In this document: piece after piece, positions 20,681 through 28,366 of the stretch
Numbering within the stretch: position 1 is the stretch's first letter
How the letters are laid out: each line of letters opens with the position of its first letter
From: DATBLE01 sp046734415
Lineage (GTDB): Bacteria > Actinomycetota > Thermoleophilia > Gaiellales > Gaiellaceae
Length of the DNA: 64,000 nt
NCBI GenBank assembly: GCA_046734415.1
Contig: JBKPRD010000132.1
Coordinates: 1-64,000, forward strand
Direction: 5' to 3'
Program-made: the position numbers and the translations under genes
The notes under the pieces: generated by a model
What the model saw: the letters and a program-made list of their open reading frames with translations, nothing else
Database searches by the model: none
Told to the model about the DNA's origin: nothing

Positions 20681-21370
20681 ATGGCCGTTCCGCTGACCTG
20701 GCTCGGACATGCGTCCTTCCGGCTCGACAGCCCGGGCGGCAAGCGCATCTACGTCGACCCGTGGCTCTCCGGGCCGACCTGCCCGGACGCGGAGAAGGAG
20801 CCGGAGCGGATCGACCTGATCGCGGTCACGCACGGGCACGGCGACCACGTCGGCGACACGGTCGACCTCTGGAAGAAGTTCGAGCCGCCGGTGATCGCGC
20901 TCGTCGAGCTCCGCGCGTGGCTGGCGAGCCAGGGAGTCGCGGCGGACACGCCGCAGAACCCGAACAAGGGCGGCACCGTCGACGTCGACGGCGTGAAAGT
21001 CACGCTCACCGACGCCAACCACTCGAGCAGCGGCGAGGACGGCAACTACCTCGGCGAGCCCGCGGGGATCGTGCTCGAGCTCGAGGACGGCTTCACGATC
21101 TACTTCGCCGGTGACACCAACGTCTTCGCCTCGATGCAGCTGATCGGCCGCATCTACGAGCCCGACGTCGCGGTCCTCCCGATCGGCGACCACTTCACGA
21201 TGGGGCCGCGCGAGGCCGCCGTCGCGCTCGAGCTGCTCGGGGTGAAGCGCTGCGTTCCATGCCACTACGGCACGTTCCCGCTCCTGCGCGGCACGCCCGA
21301 CGAGCTCCGCGCGCTCGCGCCGGGCGTCGACGTGATCGCGATGGAGCCCGGCGACACCGTCGAGCTCTAG
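20681..21370 (+). CDS. UPF0173-type metal-dependent hydrolase (beta-lactamase fold)
   Basis: 229 residues matching the UPF0173/YtkL group of metallo-beta-lactamase-fold hydrolases. MAVPLTWLGHASFRLDSPGGKRIYVDPWLSGP is the typical opening, HGHGDHVGD holds the metal ligands, and YFAGDTNVF and CVPCHYGTFP follow. The physiological substrate of the family is not settled. It is first gene of a four-gene run (UPF0173, 91-aa protein, DUF1028, cupin-TPR) with abutting or overlapping junctions, so probably one transcript. Confidence 0.9.
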   Translation: MAVPLTWLGHASFRLDSPGGKRIYVDPWLSGPTCPDAEKEPERIDLIAVTHGHGDHVGDTVDLWKKFEPPVIALVELRAWLASQGVAADTPQNPNKGGTVDVDGVKVTLTDANHSSSGEDGNYLGEPAGIVLELEDGFTIYFAGDTNVFASMQLIGRIYEPDVAVLPIGDHFTMGPREAAVALELLGVKRCVPCHYGTFPLLRGTPDELRALAPGVDVIAMEPGDTVEL

Positions 21371-21646
21371 ATGAGGGAGCGCTGGCTGGGCGCGACCGGC
21401 CGGCGCGTCCCCGAGATCGCAGTCGAAGGCCAGCTCGAGATCCCGGACGACGGGCTCTGGCTGGAAGACGCCACGCCGGAGGAGGTCAAGGTGGCGCACA
21501 GCTCGGGACGACCAGTTACCGCGCACGCATCGACGCCGGAAGGCGTGCGCGACGCGCTTGCGCACCCGGAGGTCGCCTGCGTGCTCGTCCCGCCCGAGCG
21601 CCGCGACCTGCTCGACCTCGACCTGACCTCGCTGACGTATGGCTGA
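21371..21646 (+). CDS. hypothetical 91-residue protein in the UPF0173/DUF1028 operon
   Basis: 91 residues, soluble and acidic, with no family recognised. The start ATG follows the UPF0173 stop without a gap and its end overlaps the DUF1028 start by 8 bp, so co-translation is likely. The fold may be alpha/beta: short strands (VTAHAS, ACVLVPP) alternate with helical stretches. The tight packing is the main evidence that it is real. Confidence 0.6.
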   Translation: MRERWLGATGRRVPEIAVEGQLEIPDDGLWLEDATPEEVKVAHSSGRPVTAHASTPEGVRDALAHPEVACVLVPPERRDLLDLDLTSLTYG

Positions 21647-22484
21647 GCCGGTCGTCGCGACGAACTCGATCGTCGCCTGTGACCTCGAGGCCGGGCAGTG
21701 GGGTGTCGCGGTGCAATCGAAGTTCCTCGCGGTCGGATCGATCGTGCCCTGGGCTGAGCCGCAGGTCGGCGCGATCGCGACGCAGGCCTACGCGAACCCG
21801 CGCTACGGGCCCGAAGGGCTCGCGCTCCTTCGCGAGGGCCTCTCCTCCCCGGAGGTGGTCGCGAAGATGACCGACGCCGACGAGAGGCGTCCCCAGCGCC
21901 AGCTCGGCGTCGTCGACGCGCAGGGCGTCGCCGCGAGCTACACGGGCGACGCCTGCTTCGCCTGGGCGGGCGGCCGCACCGGTTCCGGCTACGCAGCGCA
22001 GGGGAACATCCTCGTCTCGGCGGAGACGGTCGACGCGCTCGCCGAGACGTTCGAGGCAGGCGCCGGCACGCCGCTCGCCGTCCGCCTGCTCGACTGCCTC
22101 GATGCGGCCCAGGCGGCGGGCGGGGACAGGCGAGGCCAGCAGTCAGGGGCGCTCCTCGTCGTCGAGAAGGACGGCGGCTACGCGGGCCTCTCCGACGTCC
22201 TCATCGACCTGCGCGTCGACGACCACGAGCGGCCGCTCGAGGAGCTCCGCCGGATCTTCCGGCTCCACGACGCGCTGTTCGGCGAGACGCCGCGCGAGCG
22301 GTGGGTGACGGTCGACGACGACCTCGCGGGGGAGCTGCGCACTCGCCTCGCCCGGCTGGGCTACGACGGCGACCTCGCCGCCTCGCTCCGCGACTGGGCC
22401 GGGAAGGAGAACCTGGAGGAGCGCGTTGACGGGATCGAGCGGGTCGATCCAGTCGTGCTGGAAGCACTGAGGGAGACGAGATGA
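21639..22484 (+). CDS. DUF1028-family protein (Ntn-hydrolase-like) with C-terminal extension
   Basis: 281 residues. The first 200 match DUF1028: NSIVACDLEAGQWGVAVQSKFLAVGSIVPWAEPQVGAIATQAYANPRYGPEGL, then GDACFAWAGGRTGSGYAAQGNIL and QSGALLVVEKDGGY. The domain is predicted to be an Ntn-hydrolase-like amidohydrolase of unknown substrate. Roughly the last 75 residues (RWVTVDDDLAGELRTRLARLGYDGD onward) are the short extra domain often found in this family, sometimes annotated as peptidoglycan binding. It overlaps the cupin gene by 4 bp (ATGA). Confidence 0.88.
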   Translation: MAEPVVATNSIVACDLEAGQWGVAVQSKFLAVGSIVPWAEPQVGAIATQAYANPRYGPEGLALLREGLSSPEVVAKMTDADERRPQRQLGVVDAQGVAASYTGDACFAWAGGRTGSGYAAQGNILVSAETVDALAETFEAGAGTPLAVRLLDCLDAAQAAGGDRRGQQSGALLVVEKDGGYAGLSDVLIDLRVDDHERPLEELRRIFRLHDALFGETPRERWVTVDDDLAGELRTRLARLGYDGDLAASLRDWAGKENLEERVDGIERVDPVVLEALRETR

Positions 22485-23155
22485 CGGACAAGGGCTATGA
22501 GGTCGCCCACATCGACGAGCTGGAGGAGCTCCCGATCAACAAGGGCGAGTTCGTCTGGCGCCCCGTGCGGCGCAGGTTCGGGATCAGCGCTTTCGGGACG
22601 AACGCGTACACGGCACGGGCGGGCCAGCGCGTGATCGAGGAGCACACGGAGAGCGACGGCCACGAGGAGCTGTACGTCGTCCTCCGCGGCCGGGCCACGT
22701 TCACGCTCGGCGACGACGAGATCGACGCCCCGGCCGGGACGCTCGTCTTCGCAAGGCCCGGAACGAAGCGCGGCGCGATCGCCGTCGAGGACGGCACCGC
22801 GGTGCTCGGCGTCGGCGCCAAGCCCGGGGTCGTCTTCCAGCCGTCGCCGTGGGAGGACATCTTCGCCGCTGGCTCATATGCAGACATGGGACAGGTCGAG
22901 AGGGCGCGCACCCTGATCGAGAGCGCAGTCGCGGCCAGACCGGACGAGTGGCAAGGCCACTACAACTTCGCGTGCTTCGAGGCTCTCCACGGTGACCCGG
23001 AGGCCGCGATCGCGGAGCTCCAGCGGGCGTGCGAGCTCGAGCCGACCCAGGTGTCCGAGTATGCGCACGGCGACTCGGACTTCGACTCGATCCGGGACGA
23101 CCCGCGCTTCTCAGCGATCGCCGGGCAGGCGGACGCCGGCGGCGAGAGCGCGTAG
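22481..23155 (+). CDS. cupin domain protein with TPR-like C-terminal half
   Basis: 224 residues. The N-terminal half contains one cupin barrel: EEHTESDGHEELYVVLRGRATFTL with likely metal-binding histidines, then DAPAGTLVFARPGTKRG. The C-terminal half (about 135-205) is helical and TPR-like (AGSYADMGQVERARTLIESAV, WQGHYNFACFEALHGDPEAAIAELQRACEL). Cupin-TPR fusions of this kind are common in actinobacteria; their ligand is unknown. Its last 45 bp overlap the end of the convergent dehydrogenase gene. Confidence 0.85.
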   Translation: MTDKGYEVAHIDELEELPINKGEFVWRPVRRRFGISAFGTNAYTARAGQRVIEEHTESDGHEELYVVLRGRATFTLGDDEIDAPAGTLVFARPGTKRGAIAVEDGTAVLGVGAKPGVVFQPSPWEDIFAAGSYADMGQVERARTLIESAVAARPDEWQGHYNFACFEALHGDPEAAIAELQRACELEPTQVSEYAHGDSDFDSIRDDPRFSAIAGQADAGGESA

Positions 23156-23860
23156 CTCCGGCACCGGGTCGAACTCCGGCCGCGCGACGACCAGCACTGC
23201 TCCGGGCTCCTCGCCCGCGAGCGCCGAGACCAGCATCTGCACGGCGACCGCGAGCGCGAAGGCCTTGTGTGCCCTGTCGCCCCCGAACGGGACGAGCTCC
23301 TCCGGCGCCGCGGTGCCGGCGAGCACGTCGCCGTGGGTGACGCGGCCCATCGACACGTCCGCGACGAGCGGCCGGCCGTCGGAGCTGGGGACGCCGATCG
23401 CGATCGGGTTCGTGCCGGCGAGCGGCGGCCCGCCTTCCGGCGAGGCGAGCCGCGGGGGGGATGTCGCGGTCAGCGCCGCCGCGAGCCCACCCGCGGCGAG
23501 CCGACGGACCCAGTAGCCGAGCGCGCCCGTCGGGAAGCAACGTGACGCGACGACGAGTCGCGCATGCTCCGGCGGGCGCGCCAGCTGCGCGTCGCAGACA
23601 GCGGCGAGCGTCAGGTAGCCGACCGCGCCGCGCCCGTCCCAGCGCTCGTAGCCCGGTTGGGCGAGCAGGCGTACGGGCCGTGCGCCGGGGTCGAGGTCCG
23701 GTAGCCGCGCGAGCCACTCGATCCGCGAGAGGCCGTGGCTCGGCTTCCCGCGCCGCTCGGCGTCGAGAAAGTGGTCGGCCAGCGTCTGCGCCTCCGCCTC
23801 GGAGAACCCGATCCGGCGCAGCCGCACGAGCGGGGGCTCCACCGCCGAATTCTCACACAA
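23111..23860 (-). CDS. compact Ldh2/malate-lactate dehydrogenase-family oxidoreductase
   Basis: 249 residues, clearly shorter than the usual 330-360 of the Ldh2 (YlbC/ComC) NAD(P)-dependent 2-hydroxyacid dehydrogenase family. Recognisable parts are ADHFLDAERRGKPSHGLSRIEWL with the catalytic His, CFPTGALGYWVRRLA, GTNPIAIGVPSSDG, and a GGDRAHKAFALAVAVQMLVSALAG segment equivalent to the GGHKG region. The loop between the last two is much reduced, so activity is uncertain. The start is TTG at 23860, or possibly GTG at 23842. The 3' end overlaps the cupin-TPR gene by 45 bp. Confidence 0.75.
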   Translation of the reverse strand: MCENSAVEPPLVRLRRIGFSEAEAQTLADHFLDAERRGKPSHGLSRIEWLARLPDLDPGARPVRLLAQPGYERWDGRGAVGYLTLAAVCDAQLARPPEHARLVVASRCFPTGALGYWVRRLAAGGLAAALTATSPPRLASPEGGPPLAGTNPIAIGVPSSDGRPLVADVSMGRVTHGDVLAGTAAPEELVPFGGDRAHKAFALAVAVQMLVSALAGEEPGAVLVVARPEFDPVPELRALAAGVRLPGDR

Positions 23861-23936
23861 TCCTTACCGCCCTCCCGGTGCGGGTTTGGCGGCTCCGGGT
23901 AAGCACGGACCGTCCACCGAAGGAGGGGAAACCGAG

Positions 23937-24707
23937 ATGAGGAGATTCCCGCTGGTCGTTGCGGTGGCGATCGGCCTGGCGGCCACGAGTGTCGCGGTCG
24001 CCGCGCTCGCGCGCGCCCGCACGACCTCCCCCGTGACCGCGAACTTCACCGCCACGACCGTGGGCACCAGGGCGACCACCACCTGCTCCGGCACGGACGG
24101 CACCTACCAGCTGACGATCGGCACCTACACCGGCGCTTCGACCGGCAGCGCGCTGCTGGCCGGACCGATCCGGCTCACGGTTCGCGCCGCGATCAACACG
24201 ACGAAGCGGCTCGGCACCGTCGACGGCACCGTCGTCGTCGACCGCGCCGGACGCGACGCCCGCGCGCGTCTCGCCGCCGTCTACCACGACGGCGGCGTCA
24301 GCGGCCTGTTGACCGGCCTCGGCCTTCCGCCGGGCCAGCGACTGCTCGCCACCTTCACCGCCTCGTACAGCCCCGACGGCGGCTTCGGCGCCGGCGGCAT
24401 CGGGGTCGGGAACCTGTCTCCGGCCGCCATCGCGTTCAACCGGGGCGAGTGCGTCGGCGCGAAGCCCGCGAGCGGGCAGCTCAAGCTGATCGCCGGGAGC
24501 GTTACCGGCCTCACCGACACCTCGATCTCCGTCGCGCTGCGCGCGGGCGGCTCGCTCAGCTGCTCGCTCGACGATCGCTCGCGCGCCCAGATCGCGCGTC
24601 AGCACATCCAGGTCGGGGACGAGATCAGCGGCTTCTGCGCGTTCCGGGCAGGCGCCTGGACGCTCTTGTACGTCAAGAAGCTCGAGCCCGGCAAGAAGCA
24701 TCGGTAG
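23937..24707 (+). CDS. secreted protein of unknown function
   Basis: 256 residues with a signal peptide (MRRFPLVVAVAIGLAATSVAVAALA) followed by a Thr/Gly/Ala-rich, beta-type mature region. Cysteines occur in TTTCSGTDG, RGECVG, LSCSLDD and GFCAF, likely in disulfides. The mature part appears to contain two related halves, each with a GxLxLIxG/LTIGTYTG type strand, but I could not prove a repeat. The ATG at 23937 has a strong site AAGGAGGGG 8 nt upstream and is preferred over the in-frame ATG at 23886. A strong hairpin follows at 24737. Confidence 0.75.
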   Translation: MRRFPLVVAVAIGLAATSVAVAALARARTTSPVTANFTATTVGTRATTTCSGTDGTYQLTIGTYTGASTGSALLAGPIRLTVRAAINTTKRLGTVDGTVVVDRAGRDARARLAAVYHDGGVSGLLTGLGLPPGQRLLATFTASYSPDGGFGAGGIGVGNLSPAAIAFNRGECVGAKPASGQLKLIAGSVTGLTDTSISVALRAGGSLSCSLDDRSRAQIARQHIQVGDEISGFCAFRAGAWTLLYVKKLEPGKKHR

Positions 24708-24736
24708 ACGGGGTCACACCAGAAGGCGGGGGCGCT

Positions 24737-24762
24737 CGTCCGGCGGGCGTCCCCGCCGGACG
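24737..24762. terminator. GC-rich hairpin between convergent genes
   Basis: An 11-bp perfect stem (CGTCCGGCGGG) with a 4-nt CGTC loop, 30 bp after the secreted-protein stop and 3 bp before the stop of convergent mrp. There is no U-tract on either strand, as is usual in high-GC actinobacteria. It probably serves both genes. Confidence 0.6.
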
Positions 24763-24764
24763 CT

Positions 24765-25832
24765 CTAGCCGGACAGTACCGTTAGCGGCTTGAACGTCTG
24801 GCGGGCGGCGTGGATCGCCTCGGCGATCGCGGAGATCGTCCCCGCGGTCTCGGATTCGGGATCGGCGATGACGAGCGGCTCCCCCTCGTCTCCACACTCG
24901 CGCAGCCGCGCGTCGAGCGGCACGCGCCCGAGCAGCGCAACGCCGATCTGCGCGGCAAGGCGGTCGCCGCCGCCCCTGCCAAAGATCTCCGACGTCATGT
25001 TCTCGATCACGCCGATCAGGCGCATGTTCGTCTTCTGCGCCATGATCGCCGCGCGGGCCGCGACCTCCTGCGCGAGCGGCTGCGGCGTCGTCACGATCAC
25101 CGCCTCCGCGCGCGGGAGGAGCTGGCCGAGCGAGATCGAGACGTCACCGGTGCCGGGCGGCATGTCGACGAGCAGGATGTCGAGCTCGCCCCAGTGCACG
25201 TCCGAGAGGAACTGCTCGAGTGCGCGGTGGAGCATCGGCCCGCGCCACATCACGGGCGAGTTGTCCTCGAGGAAGAAGCCGATCGACATCAGCTTCAGGT
25301 CGTCCTTGACGGGCGGGACGATCATCTTGTCGACGACCACCGGGCGCTGGGTGACGCCGAGCATGTGCGGGATCGAGTGGCCGTACACGTCCGCGTCGAG
25401 GATCCCGGTGCGGTGGCCTTGCCGCGAGAACGCGGCTGCGAGGTTGACCGTCAGCGACGACTTGCCGACCCCACCCTTGCCGCTCGCGACGGCGAGCACG
25501 CGCGTCGAGCGGTCGACCGAGATGCCCTTGGAGCGGCTCTCGACGCCGCCGCGGAGCTTCGCCGAGAGCGCCGCCTTCTCGTCGGGGCCCATCACGTCGA
25601 AGCCGAGGCGTACCCGCTCGACGCCGGGCACCCCGCCGACGTGCTCGACGACCTGGGTCTGGAAGCTGTCGCGCAGCGGACAGCCGGCGACGGTGAGCGC
25701 GATCGTGACGGAGACGTCGCCTCCGTCGATCTCGACACCGCGGACCATGTCGAGCTCCGTGACCGGCCGCTTCAGCTCCGGGTCGATCACGTGCTCGAGC
25801 GCCTTGTGGATAGCCTCGCGGGACGGCTCCAT
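24765..25832 (-). CDS. mrp: Mrp/ApbC-type Fe-S cluster carrier ATPase
   Basis: 355 residues: an N-terminal MIP18/DUF59 domain (residues 5-85, with the conserved cysteine in TVAGCPLRDS) and a P-loop NTPase of the Mrp/NBP35 group. The deviant Walker A is SGKGGVGKSS, followed by DADVYGHSIPHMLG, and DMPPGTGD is the second signature. These proteins bind and transfer Fe-S clusters in the cytoplasm. The CxxC cluster motif sometimes seen near the C-terminus is not present. The ATG at 25832 has TACGCT 7 nt upstream, supporting it over the 16-residue longer frame. Confidence 0.94.
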   Translation of the reverse strand: MEPSREAIHKALEHVIDPELKRPVTELDMVRGVEIDGGDVSVTIALTVAGCPLRDSFQTQVVEHVGGVPGVERVRLGFDVMGPDEKAALSAKLRGGVESRSKGISVDRSTRVLAVASGKGGVGKSSLTVNLAAAFSRQGHRTGILDADVYGHSIPHMLGVTQRPVVVDKMIVPPVKDDLKLMSIGFFLEDNSPVMWRGPMLHRALEQFLSDVHWGELDILLVDMPPGTGDVSISLGQLLPRAEAVIVTTPQPLAQEVAARAAIMAQKTNMRLIGVIENMTSEIFGRGGGDRLAAQIGVALLGRVPLDARLRECGDEGEPLVIADPESETAGTISAIAEAIHAARQTFKPLTVLSG

Positions 25833-25839
25833 GCCACCG

Positions 25840-25845
25840 AGCGTA
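25840..25845 (-). promoter_or_regulatory. -10 box of a leaderless promoter for mrp
   Basis: TACGCT on the minus strand, 7 nt before the ATG. Confidence 0.5.
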
Positions 25846-26059
25846 GCCAAAACGGGGGCGCCGCAGCCTTGACGGCACACCCCGGAAGAGCCGGCTACTT
25901 GGCAACGGTGACGGTCTTGCCGCCCGGCGAGTCGCCCTGGACGTCCCGGGCCCCGAGGTGCTGCGCGGCCAGGTCGAGGAGGCGGCGGTTCGCCGCCGTT
26001 CCGGGCAGTACATCGCGGCTTGGCGAAAAACGCATCAGGATTGCGCGAGGATAGGTCGC

Positions 26060-27166
26060 GTGACCTGGCCGGGCCTCGTGCTCAAGAACCTGCTCCGGCG
26101 GAAGGTGCGAACGGCGCTGACGGTCGCCGGAGTGGCGATCGGGGTCGGGCTGATCGTCGCGCTCCTGTCGATCACGAACGGCGTCAAGCGGACGGCAGGC
26201 GAGCTGATCCACGTCGGGCGCTCCGACTTCGGCCTCTTCCAGACCGGCGCCTCGGACCTGACCCTGTCGCTGCTCCCGGAGAGCCTGGCCGGAAACGTCC
26301 GCGCGACGACAGGCGTCTCGCAGGTCGCGCGGATCTTCTTGCTCGTCGGCGCGGTCGAGGGCAGCGACTCGTCGCTCCTGTTCGGGTACGTACCGGGCGA
26401 GTTCCCCGAGCGGAGGCTCGTGGTCGTCTCGGGTCGGAGAGCGATCGGCGAGGAGGCGATCGTCGGAGACGGCGCCGCACGGATCTACGGGCTGCGCGTC
26501 GGCGGCCCCGTCCGGGTCGGCCGGCGGACCTTCCGCGTCGCCGGGATCTTCCACAGCGGCAACCGCTTCGTCGACCGCGGCGTCGTCCTCCCGCTGAAGA
26601 CGGTGCAGGCGATCGCGCAGCGACCGCACGAGGTGACGACTCTGGGGGTGATCGTCTCGCTCGGAGAGACCCCGCAGGCGGTCGCCAAGCGGCTGGAGCG
26701 CCGCTTTCCGGGCGTCTCCGCGGTGGTCGAGCCCGGTCAGGCGGTGAAGATCGACACCTCCAGCCGTCTGATCGTCAGCGCGGGGTGGATCTTCTCGCTC
26801 CTCGCTCTGATCATCGGCGGGATCGGGGTGACGAACACGATGGCGATGGCCGTGTTCGAGCGGGTGCGCGAGATCGGGATCATGCGCGCGGTCGGCTGGA
26901 ACTCGACGCGGATCGCGGCGCTGATCGTCTGCGAGGCCGTCGGGATCGGCCTGATTGCGCTCGGCATCGGGCTCCTGGCCGGCTGGGGCGCAGCCGTGCT
27001 CTTCACCGAGCACAGCTCCCTGTCCAGCCTGACGGACGCCGACTTCACCGGCGGCGTCTTCGCCTGGGGGCTGGCGTTCGCCCTCGGCGTCGCCCTGCTC
27101 GGAGCGCTCTATCCGGCATGGCGCGCGATCAGCCTGACGCCGATCGAAGCACTGCGGCGCGAATAG
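26060..27166 (+). CDS. MacB/FtsX-type ABC transporter permease
   Basis: 368 residues. One N-terminal helix (LTVAGVAIGVGLIVALLSI) is followed by a 200-residue extracytoplasmic MacB-PCD-like domain, then three helices in the FtsX-like domain (IFSLLALIIGGIGVTNTMAMAVFERVREIGIMRAVGW and on). It ends PAWRAISLTPIEALRRE, the classical C-terminus of the family. The GTG at 26060 (VTWPGLVLKNLLRRKVRTALT) is the natural start. The likely partner ATPase is the next gene, but on the opposite strand and convergent. Confidence 0.92.
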   Translation: MTWPGLVLKNLLRRKVRTALTVAGVAIGVGLIVALLSITNGVKRTAGELIHVGRSDFGLFQTGASDLTLSLLPESLAGNVRATTGVSQVARIFLLVGAVEGSDSSLLFGYVPGEFPERRLVVVSGRRAIGEEAIVGDGAARIYGLRVGGPVRVGRRTFRVAGIFHSGNRFVDRGVVLPLKTVQAIAQRPHEVTTLGVIVSLGETPQAVAKRLERRFPGVSAVVEPGQAVKIDTSSRLIVSAGWIFSLLALIIGGIGVTNTMAMAVFERVREIGIMRAVGWNSTRIAALIVCEAVGIGLIALGIGLLAGWGAAVLFTEHSSLSSLTDADFTGGVFAWGLAFALGVALLGALYPAWRAISLTPIEALRRE

Positions 27167-27191
27167 GCGCACGTTCGTTTCGGTTGCGTAG

Positions 27192-27230
27192 GCGTTGGGG
27201 TCAGGCCCCTGACATGGCCGTTCCGGACGT
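27192..27230. repeat. 39-bp dispersed repeat, copy A
   Basis: The core GGGGTCAGGCCCCTGAC can fold on itself. The same 39 bp recurs at 32644 with 33 of 39 bases identical. Copy A lies between convergent permease and ATPase genes and contains the ATPase stop codon, so the last codons of that gene are repeat sequence. Confidence 0.75.
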
Positions 27231-27908
27231 GGCGACCTGCTCGATCCGCCCGTCGCGGATCCGCAGGATCCGGTCGGCGCGCGCCGCGACGTCGGGGTCG
27301 TTGGTGACGAGCAGGACCGTCGTGCCGCGCTGCGCGCGCACGCTCTGGAGCAGCTCGACGATCTGGTCTCCGGTCGCGGAGTCGAGCGCGCCGGTCGGCT
27401 CGTCGGCGAGCAGGACGCGCGGCTCGTTCGCCAGCGCGCGGGCGATGGCCACCCGCTGGCGCTCGCCGCCGGACAGCGTCGGCGGGTAGGCGCCCGCACG
27501 TGCCGACAGACCCACCTCGTCGAGCAGCTGGCGGGCCCGCTCCACGCGCGCGGAGCGTCCTAGCTCGTGGCCGAACATCGGCAGCTGGATGTTCTCGAGC
27601 GCCGTCAACGTCGGGATCAGGTTGTGGAACTGGAAGACGAAGCCGACGACATTGCCGCGGTAGCGCGCCCCGTTCAGTCCCGCGACACGCTCACCGCCGA
27701 CCAGGATCTCCCCGGACGAAGGGCGGTCGAGCGCGCCGATCAGGTTCAGCAATGTGCTCTTCCCGCCCCCGGATGGCCCGATGATCCCGACGAACTCGCC
27801 GGGCTCGACGCGAAACGACACGTCGACGAGGGCCGCGATCCGGCCGTCCTCGAACGAGCGCGAGACGTGCTCGACGACGACCTCGGCGCCGCCGTTGCGG
27901 GCGGTCAT
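27201..27908 (-). CDS. LolD/MacB-type ABC transporter ATP-binding protein
   Basis: 235 residues with all ABC motifs: Walker A GPSGGGKST, Q-loop region FVFQFHNLIPTLTALENI, signature LSGGERQRVAIARAL, Walker B VLLADEPTGALD, and a switch position (LVTNDPDVA) where the usual His is Asn. The type pairs with MacB-like permeases, so the convergent permease next door is the likely partner. The ATG at 27908 overlaps the stop of the upstream secreted-protein gene by 4 bp. Its final residues (about ten) are encoded by a dispersed repeat. Confidence 0.92.
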   Translation of the reverse strand: MTARNGGAEVVVEHVSRSFEDGRIAALVDVSFRVEPGEFVGIIGPSGGGKSTLLNLIGALDRPSSGEILVGGERVAGLNGARYRGNVVGFVFQFHNLIPTLTALENIQLPMFGHELGRSARVERARQLLDEVGLSARAGAYPPTLSGGERQRVAIARALANEPRVLLADEPTGALDSATGDQIVELLQSVRAQRGTTVLLVTNDPDVAARADRILRIRDGRIEQVATSGTAMSGA

Positions 27909-28291
27909 CGCACCTTGATCCAGTAGGTCAGCACCCGCCTGGCGCCGAGCGCCCTCACCGTCACCCGAAACGTCAGCTTGAACCCCTGCGACTCCGGCGG
28001 GAACTTGACGTAGTCGCGGAAGACGCCCGTGAAGGGGCGGTTCGTGACGTTGCGATGACAGCAGCCGAACTCGACCGGGTGCACCCCGCCGTACGGGTCG
28101 ACGATCTCGGACGTGATCGTCGCCCTGGCCGGCTTGCCCGCCCGGCTCGCCCGCACGGTGTAGAACCACTTCGCGTTCACCTTCGGCGAGTGCGTGGGCG
28201 CCGAGAACGTGGCCGTCAGGCCGACCGCCCCGCCCGCCGACACCGGGAGTGCCAGCATGGCGACGCATAGCGAAGCGAGCCGGAACTTCAC
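27905..28291 (-). CDS. small secreted protein upstream of the ABC ATPase
   Basis: 128 residues with a signal peptide (VKFRLASLCVAMLALPVSAGGAVG) and a beta-rich mature region resembling an Ig-like/FixH-type sandwich: a run of strands ending in FKLTFRVTVRALGARRVLTYWIKVR, with a CC pair in VEFGCCHRN. No family assigned. It overlaps the ABC ATPase gene by 4 bp (ATGA), so the two are co-translated and it may be a periplasmic partner of that transporter (inference). The GTG has TAGCAT 7 nt upstream. Confidence 0.7.
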   Translation of the reverse strand: MKFRLASLCVAMLALPVSAGGAVGLTATFSAPTHSPKVNAKWFYTVRASRAGKPARATITSEIVDPYGGVHPVEFGCCHRNVTNRPFTGVFRDYVKFPPESQGFKLTFRVTVRALGARRVLTYWIKVR

Positions 28292-28298
28292 CCGGCGA

Positions 28299-28304
28299 AT
28301 GCTA
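28299..28304 (-). promoter_or_regulatory. -10 box of a leaderless promoter for the secreted protein/ABC ATPase pair
   Basis: TAGCAT on the minus strand, 7 nt before the GTG. Confidence 0.5.
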
Positions 28305-28343
28305 TTCCGCTACCCGAAGCTCGGGTGCGCCGCGTGCCGCTGG

Positions 28344-28366
28344 CGTCCCACGGTCAGCGTGGGACG
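28344..28366 (-). terminator. hairpin at the 3' end of the DUF72 gene
   Basis: A perfect 9-bp stem (CGTCCCACG with its complement) and a 5-nt loop that contains the DUF72 stop codon, so one arm is formed by the last codons. No U-tract follows. It is the only terminator-like structure before the next leaderless promoter. Confidence 0.35.

Noticed and set aside
25895..26020. Minus-strand C-terminal-like peptide ending LGARDVQGDSPGGKTVTVAK before the permease gene
   Set aside because: It looks protein-like, but the frame is continuous with the shadow of the permease gene and has no start of its own in the gap. It might be a gene remnant; the evidence is too thin to list.
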